Source: Chryseobacterium takakiae (GTDB lineage: Bacteria; Bacteroidota; Bacteroidia; Flavobacteriales; Weeksellaceae). Taken from it: a stretch of 64,000 nt of DNA. Below are positions 54,772 through 63,679 of the stretch, in pieces; position 1 is the first letter of the stretch, and every line of letters begins with the position of its first letter. The translations under genes were made by a program, and so were the position numbers. Where the stretch lies: assembly GCF_900129385.1 (NCBI RefSeq), contig NZ_FQVO01000011.1:1-64000 (forward strand). The letters are read 5' to 3'. The notes beneath the pieces were generated by a model. It was not told the DNA's origin. It saw nothing but the letters and a program-made list of their open reading frames with translations, and did no database searches.

Positions 54772-55335
54772 ATGCTGTTAGAAAAAATAATTTCAATTTC
54801 AGGAAAACCAGGACTTTACAAATTAGTTTCTCAATTAAGAAACGGATTTATCATTGAAGATGTTACCACGAAGAAAAAAGTAAGCATCGGGAACTCCAGC
54901 CAGGTAAGCTTACTGGATAATATCGCCATGTTTACCTTTGATAAAGAAGTTCCTTTGTTCGAAGTTTTTGAAAATATTGCAAAAAACTATGAGTACAAGG
55001 AAGCCATCCACCACAAAGCAACGGATGCTGAACTGAAAGAATTCATGACGGCTTCTCTTCCAAACTACGATACCGAAAGAGTATATGCTTCCGATATCAA
55101 AAAGCTGGCGCAGTGGTACAACATCCTTCAGAAAGCAGGATACATCACTCCGGAAAGCTTTGTAAAAGCAGAGCCTGAAACTTTGGATGGCGAACCGGCA
55201 ACGGAAGAACTCAACGTAGAAAAAGAAGCGCCTAAAAAAGCAGCCCCAAAAGCTGAAAAGCCGGCCGCTCCAAAAGTAAAAGCCACTTCTGCAGCCAAAG
55301 CCGCTCCGAAAAGCACGCACAGAAAACAGGGATAA
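54772..55335 (+). CDS. DUF5606-family protein
   Basis: This 187-aa protein matches the Bacteroidota DUF5606 family. The conserved N-terminal domain opens MLLEKIISISGKPGLYKLVS and looks like a small beta-barrel. A helical part with YASDIKKLAQWYNILQKAGY follows. The last 45 residues are a flexible Lys/Ala/Pro tail that could bind nucleic acid. Function unknown. It lies 100 bp after def, probably in the same transcript, and ends at a terminator. Confidence 0.82.
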   Translation: MLLEKIISISGKPGLYKLVSQLRNGFIIEDVTTKKKVSIGNSSQVSLLDNIAMFTFDKEVPLFEVFENIAKNYEYKEAIHHKATDAELKEFMTASLPNYDTERVYASDIKKLAQWYNILQKAGYITPESFVKAEPETLDGEPATEELNVEKEAPKKAAPKAEKPAAPKVKATSAAKAAPKSTHRKQG

Positions 55336-55360
55336 TTATTTATCTTACTTAAAATATGAA

Positions 55361-55380
55361 CCTCATCAGATTTGATGGGG
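55361..55380 (+). terminator. Terminator of the DUF5606 gene
   Basis: CCTCATCA (55361-55368) pairs with TGATGGGG (55373-55380) with one T-G pair, followed by TTTTTTGTTTT. It marks the left edge of the accessory island. Confidence 0.8.
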
Positions 55381-55598
55381 TTTTTTGTTTTGCGATAAAA
55401 TAAAAAAATTCTATTAATAATTCAGTGAAAATACGGATTGCCGTAAAGATGAATAAATTCTTATTATTACATTTGGTAATGAAGATATAAGTGAAATTGA
55501 ATTCAATAGTTCAATACATTTTATTTTATAAAGATTTAATAAGATTATTGTGTAGTTATATGACTCATAACCATAATCTAACCTTAAATAACATTTAT

Positions 55599-56066
55599 AT
55601 GAAATTAGCTATAATAATAGAGGGAATTCAAAACTCTGGTAAGACTTCAACGATATTACATTTTGTTAATCAATATCAAAATCGTACTTTAAAGCAATTA
55701 CGTGCTGGTTGGCAGAATTTATTTATCAATCCTTTAATATTTTCAACTTTAAAAGTTAATCCATATGTAATTTCATCATCTCCTTCTGAATCTGGTGTGA
55801 AACTTGGTCAAAGATTTCAAAATTACAAAGGATTACCTGATATTTTAATTTTAGCTGAACAATTGAACGGTAAAAATCAGCTTGACACAGAAGCTTTCTT
55901 GATAAATAATGGCTATAACATTATAAAGCATCAAATAAATAATATTAATGGTAGCTCCGATTGGGAAAGGTTTGATAAATCAAATAAAGTTCTAAAACTT
56001 ACAAATAGGTCTAATGAAATAATGCTTGATATTATAAATTTTATAAAAATTAATAATATTATTTGA
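55599..56066 (+). CDS. Small P-loop NTPase, STAND-associated
   Basis: From the ATG at 55599 the product is 155 aa. A longer reading from 55491 adds 36 residues without domain character. The N-terminus has a clean Walker A motif, GIQNSGKT at residues 9-16, after a hydrophobic strand (KLAIIIE). A candidate Walker B-like strand is PDILILAEQLNG. I do not recognise the family. The base composition is very AT-rich compared with the housekeeping genes to the left. It lies 52 bp upstream of the giant STAND gene on the same strand, so the two probably form one operon. A TACATTTG box at 55468-55475 could be its -7 element. Confidence 0.6.
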   Translation: MKLAIIIEGIQNSGKTSTILHFVNQYQNRTLKQLRAGWQNLFINPLIFSTLKVNPYVISSSPSESGVKLGQRFQNYKGLPDILILAEQLNGKNQLDTEAFLINNGYNIIKHQINNINGSSDWERFDKSNKVLKLTNRSNEIMLDIINFIKINNII

Positions 56067-56118
56067 AATACATACTAACTGTGAAAATTTAATGTTATAT
56101 CCTGAAATCTAAAAATCA

Positions 56119-59100
56119 ATGAATTGGAGTATTTTTAATATTAAATACGATAAGCAAGAAACGTGGGCGTTTGAACAAATGTCATATTTGCTTTTTTGTG
56201 CAGAGTTTAATAATAGGATAGGGTTATTTCGTTACAAAAATCAAGCAGGAATCGAAACAGAACCAATAGAAAAGGATGGAAAGTATTATGGCTTTCAATC
56301 TAAATATTATACGACTTCAATAGCTGACAACAAAAGTGATATCATTGACTCAATAAAAAAAGCTAAGTCTAAAAACATGCATTTAGACGAATTACTTTTT
56401 TATACTAATCAGGAACTTTCTGAAAGCAGCAACAAAAACAAAAAAAAGCCACAGTATCAAATAGATATTGAGAATGCCGCAAAAATAGCCGGAATTGTAA
56501 TTCAATGGCGTGTTCCAAGTCATTTTGAAGTACAATTGTCCTTGCCAGATAACAAATACATCAATGACATTTTTTTCAGTCTTGACCCAAACGAAGGATA
56601 TTTGCTTGATGAAATTTCTAAACACAACGAGAATATTTTACAAGCAATTCAAACAGAAATATCATTCGCAAACAAACAAATTAAAATTGACCGAAGTTCT
56701 GTTGTTGAAGCAATTGCAAACACTTCTCAAAATAAAAAAAACATAATTATTTCAGGTGAAGGTGGCTGCGGTAAAACCTCGATTTTTAAGGAGTTTTATA
56801 ATTCTTGCTTTAAGATAATACCGATTTGTGTTTTTAAAGCAAATGAACTTAATGTAAATCATATTAATGACGTATTTTACTTTGACCACAAATTTACATT
56901 TGCTCAGTTTCTCAATGCTTACAAAGATGAGCCACTTAAAATATTTGTCATTGATTCCGCAGAAAAACTCGCAGAGATTTCTAATAACGATATTCTTACC
57001 ACACTAATACAAAAGTTAAAAGAGAATGATTGGAATGTCATTTTTACAACACGTTACGCATATCTTAACGACTTAACTTTTCATATTAAGGAGAATTATC
57101 AGCTGCCATTTGACGTAATTGACGTTTCTTTGATTAATGCTGATGAATTAAAATCAATAGCAGATGAATTCAAATTCTCACTTCCCGACAATCAAAAATT
57201 CTTAGAACGCCTTAGAAACTTGTTTTATCTAAGAGAATATGTTCAACAGTATTCAAACATTGACAAAAAGGGAAATTATAATGAGTTTATTGATTTGCTT
57301 TGGAAAAAGAGAATACAAAATACCATAACAAAAGATAACTTAAATCTTGAAAGGGAAAGGTGTATTATCAGCATTGCTAGACAAAGATGTGAAACAGGAC
57401 GATTTTATATCAATATAGATAATTTGCCACAGTCTGCATTGTTTCAATTAAGACAAGACGAAATACTTGGATATGACGACGTTCATAATGGTTATTTCAT
57501 TACTCATGACATTTATGAAGAATGGACATTAAACAAAATAGTTTCCCGAAGTTTTTCAAATTATTCAAACACAAAAGAATTTTTTGAAGACTTAGGAAAT
57601 TCATTACCTATTCGTAGAGCGTTTAGATTGTGGTTATCTGACCATTTATCTGAAAACAGTAAAGAAATTGAAAGTTTTATACAAAGTGCATTTACAAACA
57701 GTGAGGTTACACAATTTTGGAAAGATGAAATTTTAGTTTCCGTTTTATTGTCAGATTATTCAGAGGCATTTTTTAACTTTTTTGAGAAAGAAATTATTGC
57801 AAATGATTTTAACATACTAAAACGAATTCTGTTCTTACTAAGAATTGCCTGCACTGATATTTCAGCAATTCAAAATATTGAAATTATAAAACCAAAAGGT
57901 AAAGGTTGGGAAGAAGTAATTTCTCTTATTCACAAACATAAATCTGACTTTTTTGACAACAATTTAAAACTTGTTTTACCAGTTTTAACTGATTGGTGTG
58001 ACTTCAACAAAACAGGAGAAACAACAAAATACGCTGGCTTGTTAGCGTTGAGTGTTATTCAAAAAACTGAAACTGAAGAAAACTTCTATATGCACGAAGT
58101 TGCAGAAGAAAATATTTTGAAAGTAATTTTTAATGCAGCCAATGAAATTGAAACAGAACTAAAAGAAATATTTGAAAAAGTTATTTCTAATAAATGGACG
58201 GAACACAGAGACCCGTACGAAGGACTTTGCTCTAAAATTTTAGAGAAACCATATATAGCAACGGAATTAATTAAAACACTTCCGCTATCCGTAATTCAAT
58301 TGTGTGATTTGTTTTGGCAAAAACAAGACAGATTTGGATATGATAGAGATACAATGGAGAGTAGATATGGCTTAGCAGGAAAACACGAATTCAATTATTT
58401 TCCTTCAAGTGCAAATCAAACACCAATAAAATGGTTATTACAAATAGAATTCTACAAAACTCTTGATTTTATAATAGATTTTACAAATAGAGCTGTTGAA
58501 TCTTATAGCAAATCTGATTATGGAAAAGAGGATGTCGTAAAAATTACAATACACATTAATGGAACTGAAGTTATACAATATGTAAGTAATTCTATTTGGG
58601 GCATGTATCGTGGCGTTGGTGGTCCCGTTGTCCCATATCTATTACAGTCAATACATATGGCATTTGAAAAAACTCTTTTAGAATTTTCTCAAATATTAAA
58701 GTCAGAAATAATTCAGAATATACTTCTAAGAATTCTTACTCAATCAAAATCAGCTTCTCTTACCTCTGTTGTTTGTAGCATTGTGCTCGCAAATCCTGAT
58801 AAGTTCTATGATATTGCGTTGATCTTATTCAAAACAATAGAACTATTTCATTTTGATACAATTAGATGCACAAATGAATTCCAAGCAAAATCATTGTATT
58901 CAATTGGGTATGGTATGGATAAAATTAAAGATTTTCTATATGCGGATGAAAGATTAAAATCGTGTGAGGATAAGCATAGGAATACAAATTTAGAATCATC
59001 ATTTTTGAATTATCAACTTTTGGGAGTAAAGGGATTTACAGAGCAGCAAAATAGAGAATTTATAGAAAAATTGTATAATATAATTGACCAACATAAATTG

Positions 59101-60786
59101 AACGCTTTAACAAGTAAATCTTATGGGATTTTATTGGCGAGAATGGATAGACGAAATCTAGTACCCAAAGTAACTAAACAAGATGAAAATAATTTGCTAA
59201 TAGAGTTTAGTCCTAAAGAACTTTCTGATGAACACCGAAGAGAAAGTGAGCAGGCTCATAGTCAATACGAAGAAATGTTCAAATATTCAGAACTAAGACT
59301 TTGGGCTGACTTCTTTAAAAATAATAGAGATCAAAAGAAAATGTCTAAATATGATGAGGATCCTATTTTAGCACTACTGGAAACCAAGAAACTTGTAGAA
59401 GAACTGCAAACAGGACGAAATATAAATGGAATATTTAATGATTCCATACCTGCATTTGTCTGTTCTAAATTATTAATTGAGTACAAAAACAAACTATCAG
59501 TAGAAGATAAATTATTTTGTAAAGAAATAGTTCTTTCTAGTATATCAAAAGTTTTCTCTGATCACTATGACTACCAAATAAGTGATGGAGTCGAAGCGTC
59601 TTTCCATGCAATACCAACATTGATAGATGAATATCCAGATGAAGCAGAAGAATACGTTTTTGTTATGGTTTTTGCTCTCTTGGATCAAACATCTATAGGA
59701 GCTTACAAAAGAATATGTGATTACGTAATAGAATCAATTCACAAGTCAAAATTATGGGAACAAAATTTTAAGATCGCACAGTCAATTCTATCTGGATATG
59801 TGAAACTCGAACCTGTTTATAAAAGTATTCTCTCCGGAAAAAGGAAAGAAATTGGTTGGGAAGAAATTTCTAAAAAATACATATTGGAAGAATTTGAAAA
59901 GAGAAATCCTGATATAATTTTTGAAGATCTATCATTTAATTTTATTGATATTCCTACATCTGATGTTTCTGTATTAGAAGTTATACTTCAATTAATTCCT
60001 TCTGATACAAGACATATAGTTCATTTAGATATTTATGAAAAATTGGCGCCTATATTAGCTTCTGAGTTATTAACAGACAGAAAGAACAAAGATGATTTTA
60101 GAGATGGTACTAATATTTATTTATTGCGTAAGAATATTTTTAAAAATTTTGCTTATTTCATTTTACAAAGAAGAATAAGTGAAATTGATAAGTTTTTGAA
60201 GCCATTTGTTGATTTGTTTTCTTCAAATGAAGAAACAGCTTCATTCATAGAAGAATTAGTAAGTGCAGAAGATTACTTATATAATTATGAACAATTTTGG
60301 CATATTTGGAATTACATAACCCCAAAAATTAAAGAGTTATGCAGGATTCCACGTGGCTATTATTTAAAAGAAATTGTAATAAACTACTTATTCGCATGGC
60401 GTTGGTGGCGCGATGGAATTGAAGAATGGAGAAGCTTAAAGAAAGAAAATTTGATACTTTATACAAATGCTTCGAAAGAGATGGGAAATATTCCAGCTGT
60501 TTTGTATTCCATTGTCAAAGTTTTAAATTCAATCGGTACAAATTTTAAAGACGAGGGCATTGATTGGATTTATATAATTGTGTCAAACAACAAATCTTTA
60601 CATCTTGGTGATTTAGAATCCAATACTCTATATTATCTAGAAAATTTTTTAAGAAAATATGTTTTTATCAATAGGCAAAAAATAAAGAAAGAAATTAAAC
60701 TAAAAAATAAAATAATTCCAATATTAGACTTTACAATTGAAAGAGGTTCTTTACATGGATATTTATTAAGAGAAAGCATTCTTTAA
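56119..60786 (+). CDS. Giant STAND NTPase with Mrr-like N-terminal domain (Avs-like)
   Basis: This 1,555-aa protein starts with a domain that looks like a restriction-endonuclease (Mrr/PD-(D/E)xK) fold. Glu46 in NQAGIE and Gln60-x-Lys62 in GFQSKYY match the acidic and QxK catalytic positions. A P-loop NTPase core follows: Walker A GEGGCGKTS at 213-221, Walker B IFVIDSAEK with Asp279, and an IFTTRY sensor-like strand at 308-313. The remaining roughly 1,100 residues are mostly helical, with a W-rich segment (YLFAWRWWRDGIEEW) near 1425-1438. Nuclease plus STAND NTPase plus long sensor is the plan of Avs antiviral proteins, and the size fits that class. The target and exact subtype cannot be read. 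No frameshift is seen. Confidence 0.75.
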   Translation: MNWSIFNIKYDKQETWAFEQMSYLLFCAEFNNRIGLFRYKNQAGIETEPIEKDGKYYGFQSKYYTTSIADNKSDIIDSIKKAKSKNMHLDELLFYTNQELSESSNKNKKKPQYQIDIENAAKIAGIVIQWRVPSHFEVQLSLPDNKYINDIFFSLDPNEGYLLDEISKHNENILQAIQTEISFANKQIKIDRSSVVEAIANTSQNKKNIIISGEGGCGKTSIFKEFYNSCFKIIPICVFKANELNVNHINDVFYFDHKFTFAQFLNAYKDEPLKIFVIDSAEKLAEISNNDILTTLIQKLKENDWNVIFTTRYAYLNDLTFHIKENYQLPFDVIDVSLINADELKSIADEFKFSLPDNQKFLERLRNLFYLREYVQQYSNIDKKGNYNEFIDLLWKKRIQNTITKDNLNLERERCIISIARQRCETGRFYINIDNLPQSALFQLRQDEILGYDDVHNGYFITHDIYEEWTLNKIVSRSFSNYSNTKEFFEDLGNSLPIRRAFRLWLSDHLSENSKEIESFIQSAFTNSEVTQFWKDEILVSVLLSDYSEAFFNFFEKEIIANDFNILKRILFLLRIACTDISAIQNIEIIKPKGKGWEEVISLIHKHKSDFFDNNLKLVLPVLTDWCDFNKTGETTKYAGLLALSVIQKTETEENFYMHEVAEENILKVIFNAANEIETELKEIFEKVISNKWTEHRDPYEGLCSKILEKPYIATELIKTLPLSVIQLCDLFWQKQDRFGYDRDTMESRYGLAGKHEFNYFPSSANQTPIKWLLQIEFYKTLDFIIDFTNRAVESYSKSDYGKEDVVKITIHINGTEVIQYVSNSIWGMYRGVGGPVVPYLLQSIHMAFEKTLLEFSQILKSEIIQNILLRILTQSKSASLTSVVCSIVLANPDKFYDIALILFKTIELFHFDTIRCTNEFQAKSLYSIGYGMDKIKDFLYADERLKSCEDKHRNTNLESSFLNYQLLGVKGFTEQQNREFIEKLYNIIDQHKLNALTSKSYGILLARMDRRNLVPKVTKQDENNLLIEFSPKELSDEHRRESEQAHSQYEEMFKYSELRLWADFFKNNRDQKKMSKYDEDPILALLETKKLVEELQTGRNINGIFNDSIPAFVCSKLLIEYKNKLSVEDKLFCKEIVLSSISKVFSDHYDYQISDGVEASFHAIPTLIDEYPDEAEEYVFVMVFALLDQTSIGAYKRICDYVIESIHKSKLWEQNFKIAQSILSGYVKLEPVYKSILSGKRKEIGWEEISKKYILEEFEKRNPDIIFEDLSFNFIDIPTSDVSVLEVILQLIPSDTRHIVHLDIYEKLAPILASELLTDRKNKDDFRDGTNIYLLRKNIFKNFAYFILQRRISEIDKFLKPFVDLFSSNEETASFIEELVSAEDYLYNYEQFWHIWNYITPKIKELCRIPRGYYLKEIVINYLFAWRWWRDGIEEWRSLKKENLILYTNASKEMGNIPAVLYSIVKVLNSIGTNFKDEGIDWIYIIVSNNKSLHLGDLESNTLYYLENFLRKYVFINRQKIKKEIKLKNKIIPILDFTIERGSLHGYLLRESIL

Positions 60787-60855
60787 ATAATATATAGAAC
60801 CTCAAAAGGTCAATGAATTTTATTATAACTTCACTAAAACGAAACTACCAACCCA

Positions 60856-60881
60856 AAAACTCCTGAAAACTCAGGAGTTTT
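60856..60881. terminator. Bidirectional terminator after the STAND gene
   Basis: AAAACTCCTGA (60856-60866) pairs with TCAGGAGTTTT (60871-60881). It separates the STAND gene from the convergent XRE regulator, whose stop codon follows immediately. Confidence 0.8.
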
Positions 60882-61229
60882 CTAGTCAATCCCCTCAATT
60901 CCCACCACCTCACTTTCCATCACCTTCGTTCCGCTTTCATTATAAATTTGTTTCACGGTAACTCTAATTCGGTCATGTTGCGGAGTAGAGAAGTCCATCA
61001 GTTCGGAAATATTTTTAAAGCCGAATGCTTTGGCCAGCAACGAAATGTGGCGGGTAGAATATTTATGGCGTTGCGTATGAGATTCAACGTTTCCTACAAA
61101 AGATTTTGCGACACCCATTTTCAAACTTAATTCTTCTTTAGTTAAACCAGCTGATTTTCTTAGTTTTTTAATGTGATTGGCAAAATCAAAATCAAATTGA
61201 GTTGTTTCGAAACTGAAATTTTTTTCCAT
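60882..61229 (-). CDS. XRE-family helix-turn-helix regulator
   Basis: This 115-aa protein has an N-terminal Cro/CI-type HTH (about residues 17-75). The recognition region KEELSLKMGVAKSFVGNVES is typical, and LLAKAFGFKNISELMDF closes the domain. The C-terminal 40 residues form a small beta-rich tail (IRVTVKQIYNES). The start lies about 26 bases from a divergent promoter at 61255-61284, so it may control that promoter. Whether it has any link to the STAND gene, which converges on it, is unknown. Confidence 0.85.
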   Translation of the reverse strand: MEKNFSFETTQFDFDFANHIKKLRKSAGLTKEELSLKMGVAKSFVGNVESHTQRHKYSTRHISLLAKAFGFKNISELMDFSTPQHDRIRVTVKQIYNESGTKVMESEVVGIEGID

Positions 61230-61254
61230 TAATTATAAAAATTTATCCTACTTG

Positions 61255-61284
61255 TTGGATATTTAAAAAATATTGTTATATTTG
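61255..61284 (+). promoter_or_regulatory. Divergent promoter with candidate XRE operator
   Basis: TTG (61255-61257) and TATATTTG (61277-61284) are 19 bases apart, a full consensus match. Between them ATATTT (61259-61264) and AAATAT (61268-61273) form an inverted repeat that could be an operator for the adjacent XRE protein. Confidence 0.6.
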
Positions 61285-61289
61285 TATCA

Positions 61290-61670
61290 GCGAATTAACA
61301 ATCAGCCTCGAAAGACCCATTCAAAAGACGCATCGTAAGCCAACAATGTCGGCAACATATGGTCTTTGGGTAGGTTTCAGGTGAAAACTTTTATAATACA
61401 CAGATGATGAGAAAGAAAATCCCAACCCTGCTGTTTTCAGCACTTCCGGAATAAACGGAACCGTGCTGCAAAATCTAACAGCGCGCTACCAAAACTGCCC
61501 GCCAATGCGGCAAATCGGGTATCGCTTTACCAAAAAACCACCCCTCCGAAATTCCTTTATGCCTAAAGGAAAGCCGAAGTACGCTAAAACTCACCCCTTA
61601 AAAGTACTGGCTTTCTGTCAATTTTCCAAATTATTTTCATCCCGAAAGGAATTTAAAAAAGTACATGGTC
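61290..61670 (+). ncRNA. Candidate structured transcript downstream of the divergent promoter
   Basis: AAAGACC (61311-61317) can pair with GGTCTTT (61361-61367), enclosing an inner ATGT/ACAT stem (61346-61358). A 16-codon ORF follows at about 61404-61454 (ATGATGAGAAAG to TAA). CCTTTA-tgcc-TAAAGG forms another hairpin near 61555-61570. A longer ORF (61463-61690) has no convincing protein character. The limits and function are guesses; a decayed mobile element is the main alternative. Confidence 0.3.
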
Positions 61671-62110
61671 TGCATACAGCAGCGAGATGATTTTTGTTTT
61701 TTTGACATCCGGTAATGGTCTGCCATAAAAGGCAGGCCGGCTCCGGTATGCTTTAAGATTGAAAAATTTTTGGATAACCTTCATCAACGAAGTGGCTTTG
61801 TATGCCTTAAAGCATCTCAAAAAGTAAACATTTTTGTTTTGCGATAAATAACTTAATTTGATAAAGCACATCCAATCTGCGTAATCTGCGCAATCTGCGG
61901 AATATTAAATAAAGTAATTGATGAATATTAGAATGATAGCAACGCTTATTCAATTGTTAATCTTTTGAAGCACATGTATTATTTGCTGCGTGAAACAGTT
62001 TATGCTGAGCCAGCCGAAGCAACTTTGCGAACTAAAAAACAGTGGCTAAAAAAAAATCTTAGCGGCTCTTTGCGTTAAAAAGTATGATGCTTAATAACGG
62101 ATAATTAAAA

Positions 62111-62647
62111 ATGATGAAAAAGAAAAAAACAGACTTCGAAGCCCGGTTCTGGTCCGGCAGCCGGAAACATTCCGCCGTAGGATTGCTGGAGGTATTTTTC
62201 CAGTTCAACAACCTGACCGAGGTCAAACAAATGCTCAGCAGCATGATGCACAATTCCGTACAGAAAAAATCCCGGACCAGGAAAGATCCTGCCGAACTGT
62301 TCCAGTTGTATCTCTCGTTGCGGTCTTTGGTTCGGGCCTCTTTTCTGATCTCGAAAAAAGCAAAGAAAGCAAAGTTGAAAGTTTCATCGGAAATCAACTT
62401 TTCCAAAACAATGACGGGTTCTCTCTCAGAACAAGAATACCAAAATCCGGTAGAGGTATTCCGGAGCGTTTTTAAAATCTGCAGTTTGCGGGATTTCGAT
62501 GAATTTCTGTCGGCGGTGGTGTATTTCTCACTGGGAAATTCCGGGTGTGACGAAGAAAAGAAAATCATCATTCCGTATCTTCAGCTCACTAAAATGCTGG
62601 ACGCCGCATGGCTCATCGTGGAAAGACTTCAACGGAAAAGTAACTGA
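62111..62647 (+). CDS. Hypothetical lysine-rich helical protein
   Basis: I do not recognise this 178-aa protein. It opens MMKKKKTDFEARFWSGSRKH and is mostly helical and basic in its first two-thirds. The last third is more hydrophobic (FDEFLSAVVYFSLG, LTKMLDAAWLIVERL). No signal peptide or membrane helix is clear. It stands alone between repeat-rich non-coding stretches with no visible promoter or partner. An opposite-strand frame of 170 aa overlaps it but looks less protein-like. Confidence 0.5.
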   Translation: MMKKKKTDFEARFWSGSRKHSAVGLLEVFFQFNNLTEVKQMLSSMMHNSVQKKSRTRKDPAELFQLYLSLRSLVRASFLISKKAKKAKLKVSSEINFSKTMTGSLSEQEYQNPVEVFRSVFKICSLRDFDEFLSAVVYFSLGNSGCDEEKKIIIPYLQLTKMLDAAWLIVERLQRKSN

Positions 62648-62737
62648 GTATATAACTCTCTGTGAAAATCTGTGGCCATCTGTGTTAAAAATTCTCCCAC
62701 GGATCGCACGGATTTCACGGATTTTACAGAATATTAA

Positions 62738-63255
62738 AACACATGAGTCACATAGATTAAAAGAAAGTTTTGCGCATATTTTAGAACACATTAGTTTTTA
62801 AAAATCTTTGATTTTTTTATATATCAAAAATTTAATTTTGATGTTAAGAGACTCTGAGTTAGCCTTCGTGATCTCTTATAAGTGAAACGGCTCTGTGCGC
62901 CTTTCAACAGGATAAATTGACCTTTCTTTGTGACCTCTGCGTTCAAAAAGGATAAAAAATTTAAAATCTTTGATTTTTTGTGCATAAAAATTAACGGTTC
63001 GGTGGCTGAGGTTCTCGAAGCCACGCCATCATCTGTGAAATCCTATTAATAGAATCTGAACCCAATATTTTTATTACTTCTCTAATACTACGCCGAGATC
63101 CCTACGGGATGACAAACAGAGTGTTGAAACTTTGTAGTTTTTATAAGTAAAGGTGTAAGAGCAATTTTGTGAAAATCTGTGAGATCCGTGGGAGATTTTA
63201 ACCACATGAGTCACATGAGATGAAGGATGAGGCTTTGCGCATATTTTAGAGCACA
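62738..63255. repeat. Dispersed repeat cluster (AACACATRAGTCACAT family), right
   Basis: Two copies, 62738-62790 and 63201-63255, match the units at 52316-52370 and 52718-52772 in the same orientation, including the TTTGCGCATATTTTAGA part. Copies thus lie on both sides of the 53-62.6 kb stretch. Confidence 0.7.
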
Positions 63256-63651
63256 GAAGAAGAAAATCAAAGATTTTCATGGGAATACTTAGAATATACA
63301 TCTCGTTGTCATTCCCGAAGAGAATCCAGAAGCTAATTTTCCATATGAATCTCTAATACTATGTTGAGATTCCCTACGGGAATGGCAAGCATTGTGGTGA
63401 ATTTCGGAAGATCTATTTTTATAACATTGCTTTCAGAAGAACCGTCGATAGCTTGATCAATTGTCTTGACGCCAGACTTAGTGGCCTCTTATAAGTAGAA
63501 CGTCTCTGTGAAACTTTCAGCAGCATGCAGGAACATTTTCTCCGCAAACTTCGTGTTCCGCTTTCTGAAGCCATGCTATTATCCGTGAAAATCAGCGTAA
63601 ATCTGTGGTTTAAAATTTTTACCACAAAAGAATCAAACAGAATATTTCCCG

Positions 63652-63659
63652 TAAATTTG
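63652..63659 (+). promoter_or_regulatory. -7 box of mazG
   Basis: TAAATTTG fits TAnnTTTG and lies 20 bases before the mazG ATG at 63680. Confidence 0.5.
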
Positions 63660-63679
63660 TAAGACTTGAATTCTCAACT

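Larger units (their letters stand above)
61230..62110. other. Region without clear gene, with divergent promoter
   Basis: A strong promoter (61255-61284) points rightward into about 400 bases with no long coding frame but several pairable segments (see the candidate RNA). From about 61680 onward the sequence is ordinary intergenic DNA with short phrases seen elsewhere in the window (for example a CTTAGCGGCTCTTTGCGTTAA phrase near 62057). Confidence 0.6.
62648..63679. other. 1-kb non-coding repeat region before mazG
   Basis: No gene seen. The stretch is built from diverged dispersed repeats: AACACATGAGTCACAT units (62738-62790, 63201-63255), AAAATCTTTGATTTTTT palindromes (62811 and near 62962), paired phrases CTCTTATAAGTGAAACGGCTCTGTG (near 62872) and CTCTTATAAGTAGAACGTCTCTGTG (near 63486), and CCCTACGGGA palindromes near 63100 and 63370. 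Confidence 0.7.

Noticed and set aside
55491..55598. 36-residue N-terminal extension of the small P-loop protein
   Set aside because: The P-loop strand begins right at the 55599 ATG, as usual for this fold, and the extension shows no domain pattern.
55381..55598. Attachment site or direct repeats bordering the STAND cassette
   Set aside because: I compared sequence around 55380-55500 with 60787-60860 and saw no convincing direct repeat, tRNA gene or integrase.
61463..61690. 75-aa plus-strand frame MLQNLTARYQNCPP...
   Set aside because: Its composition is irregular, its start is not ATG-based with a leader signal, and it overlaps candidate RNA hairpins. Not supported as a gene.
62059..62571. 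170-aa reading frame on the minus strand opposite the 178-aa gene
   Set aside because: It is Ser/Phe-rich with no protein-like pattern, and the plus-strand frame has a better start and helix pattern.
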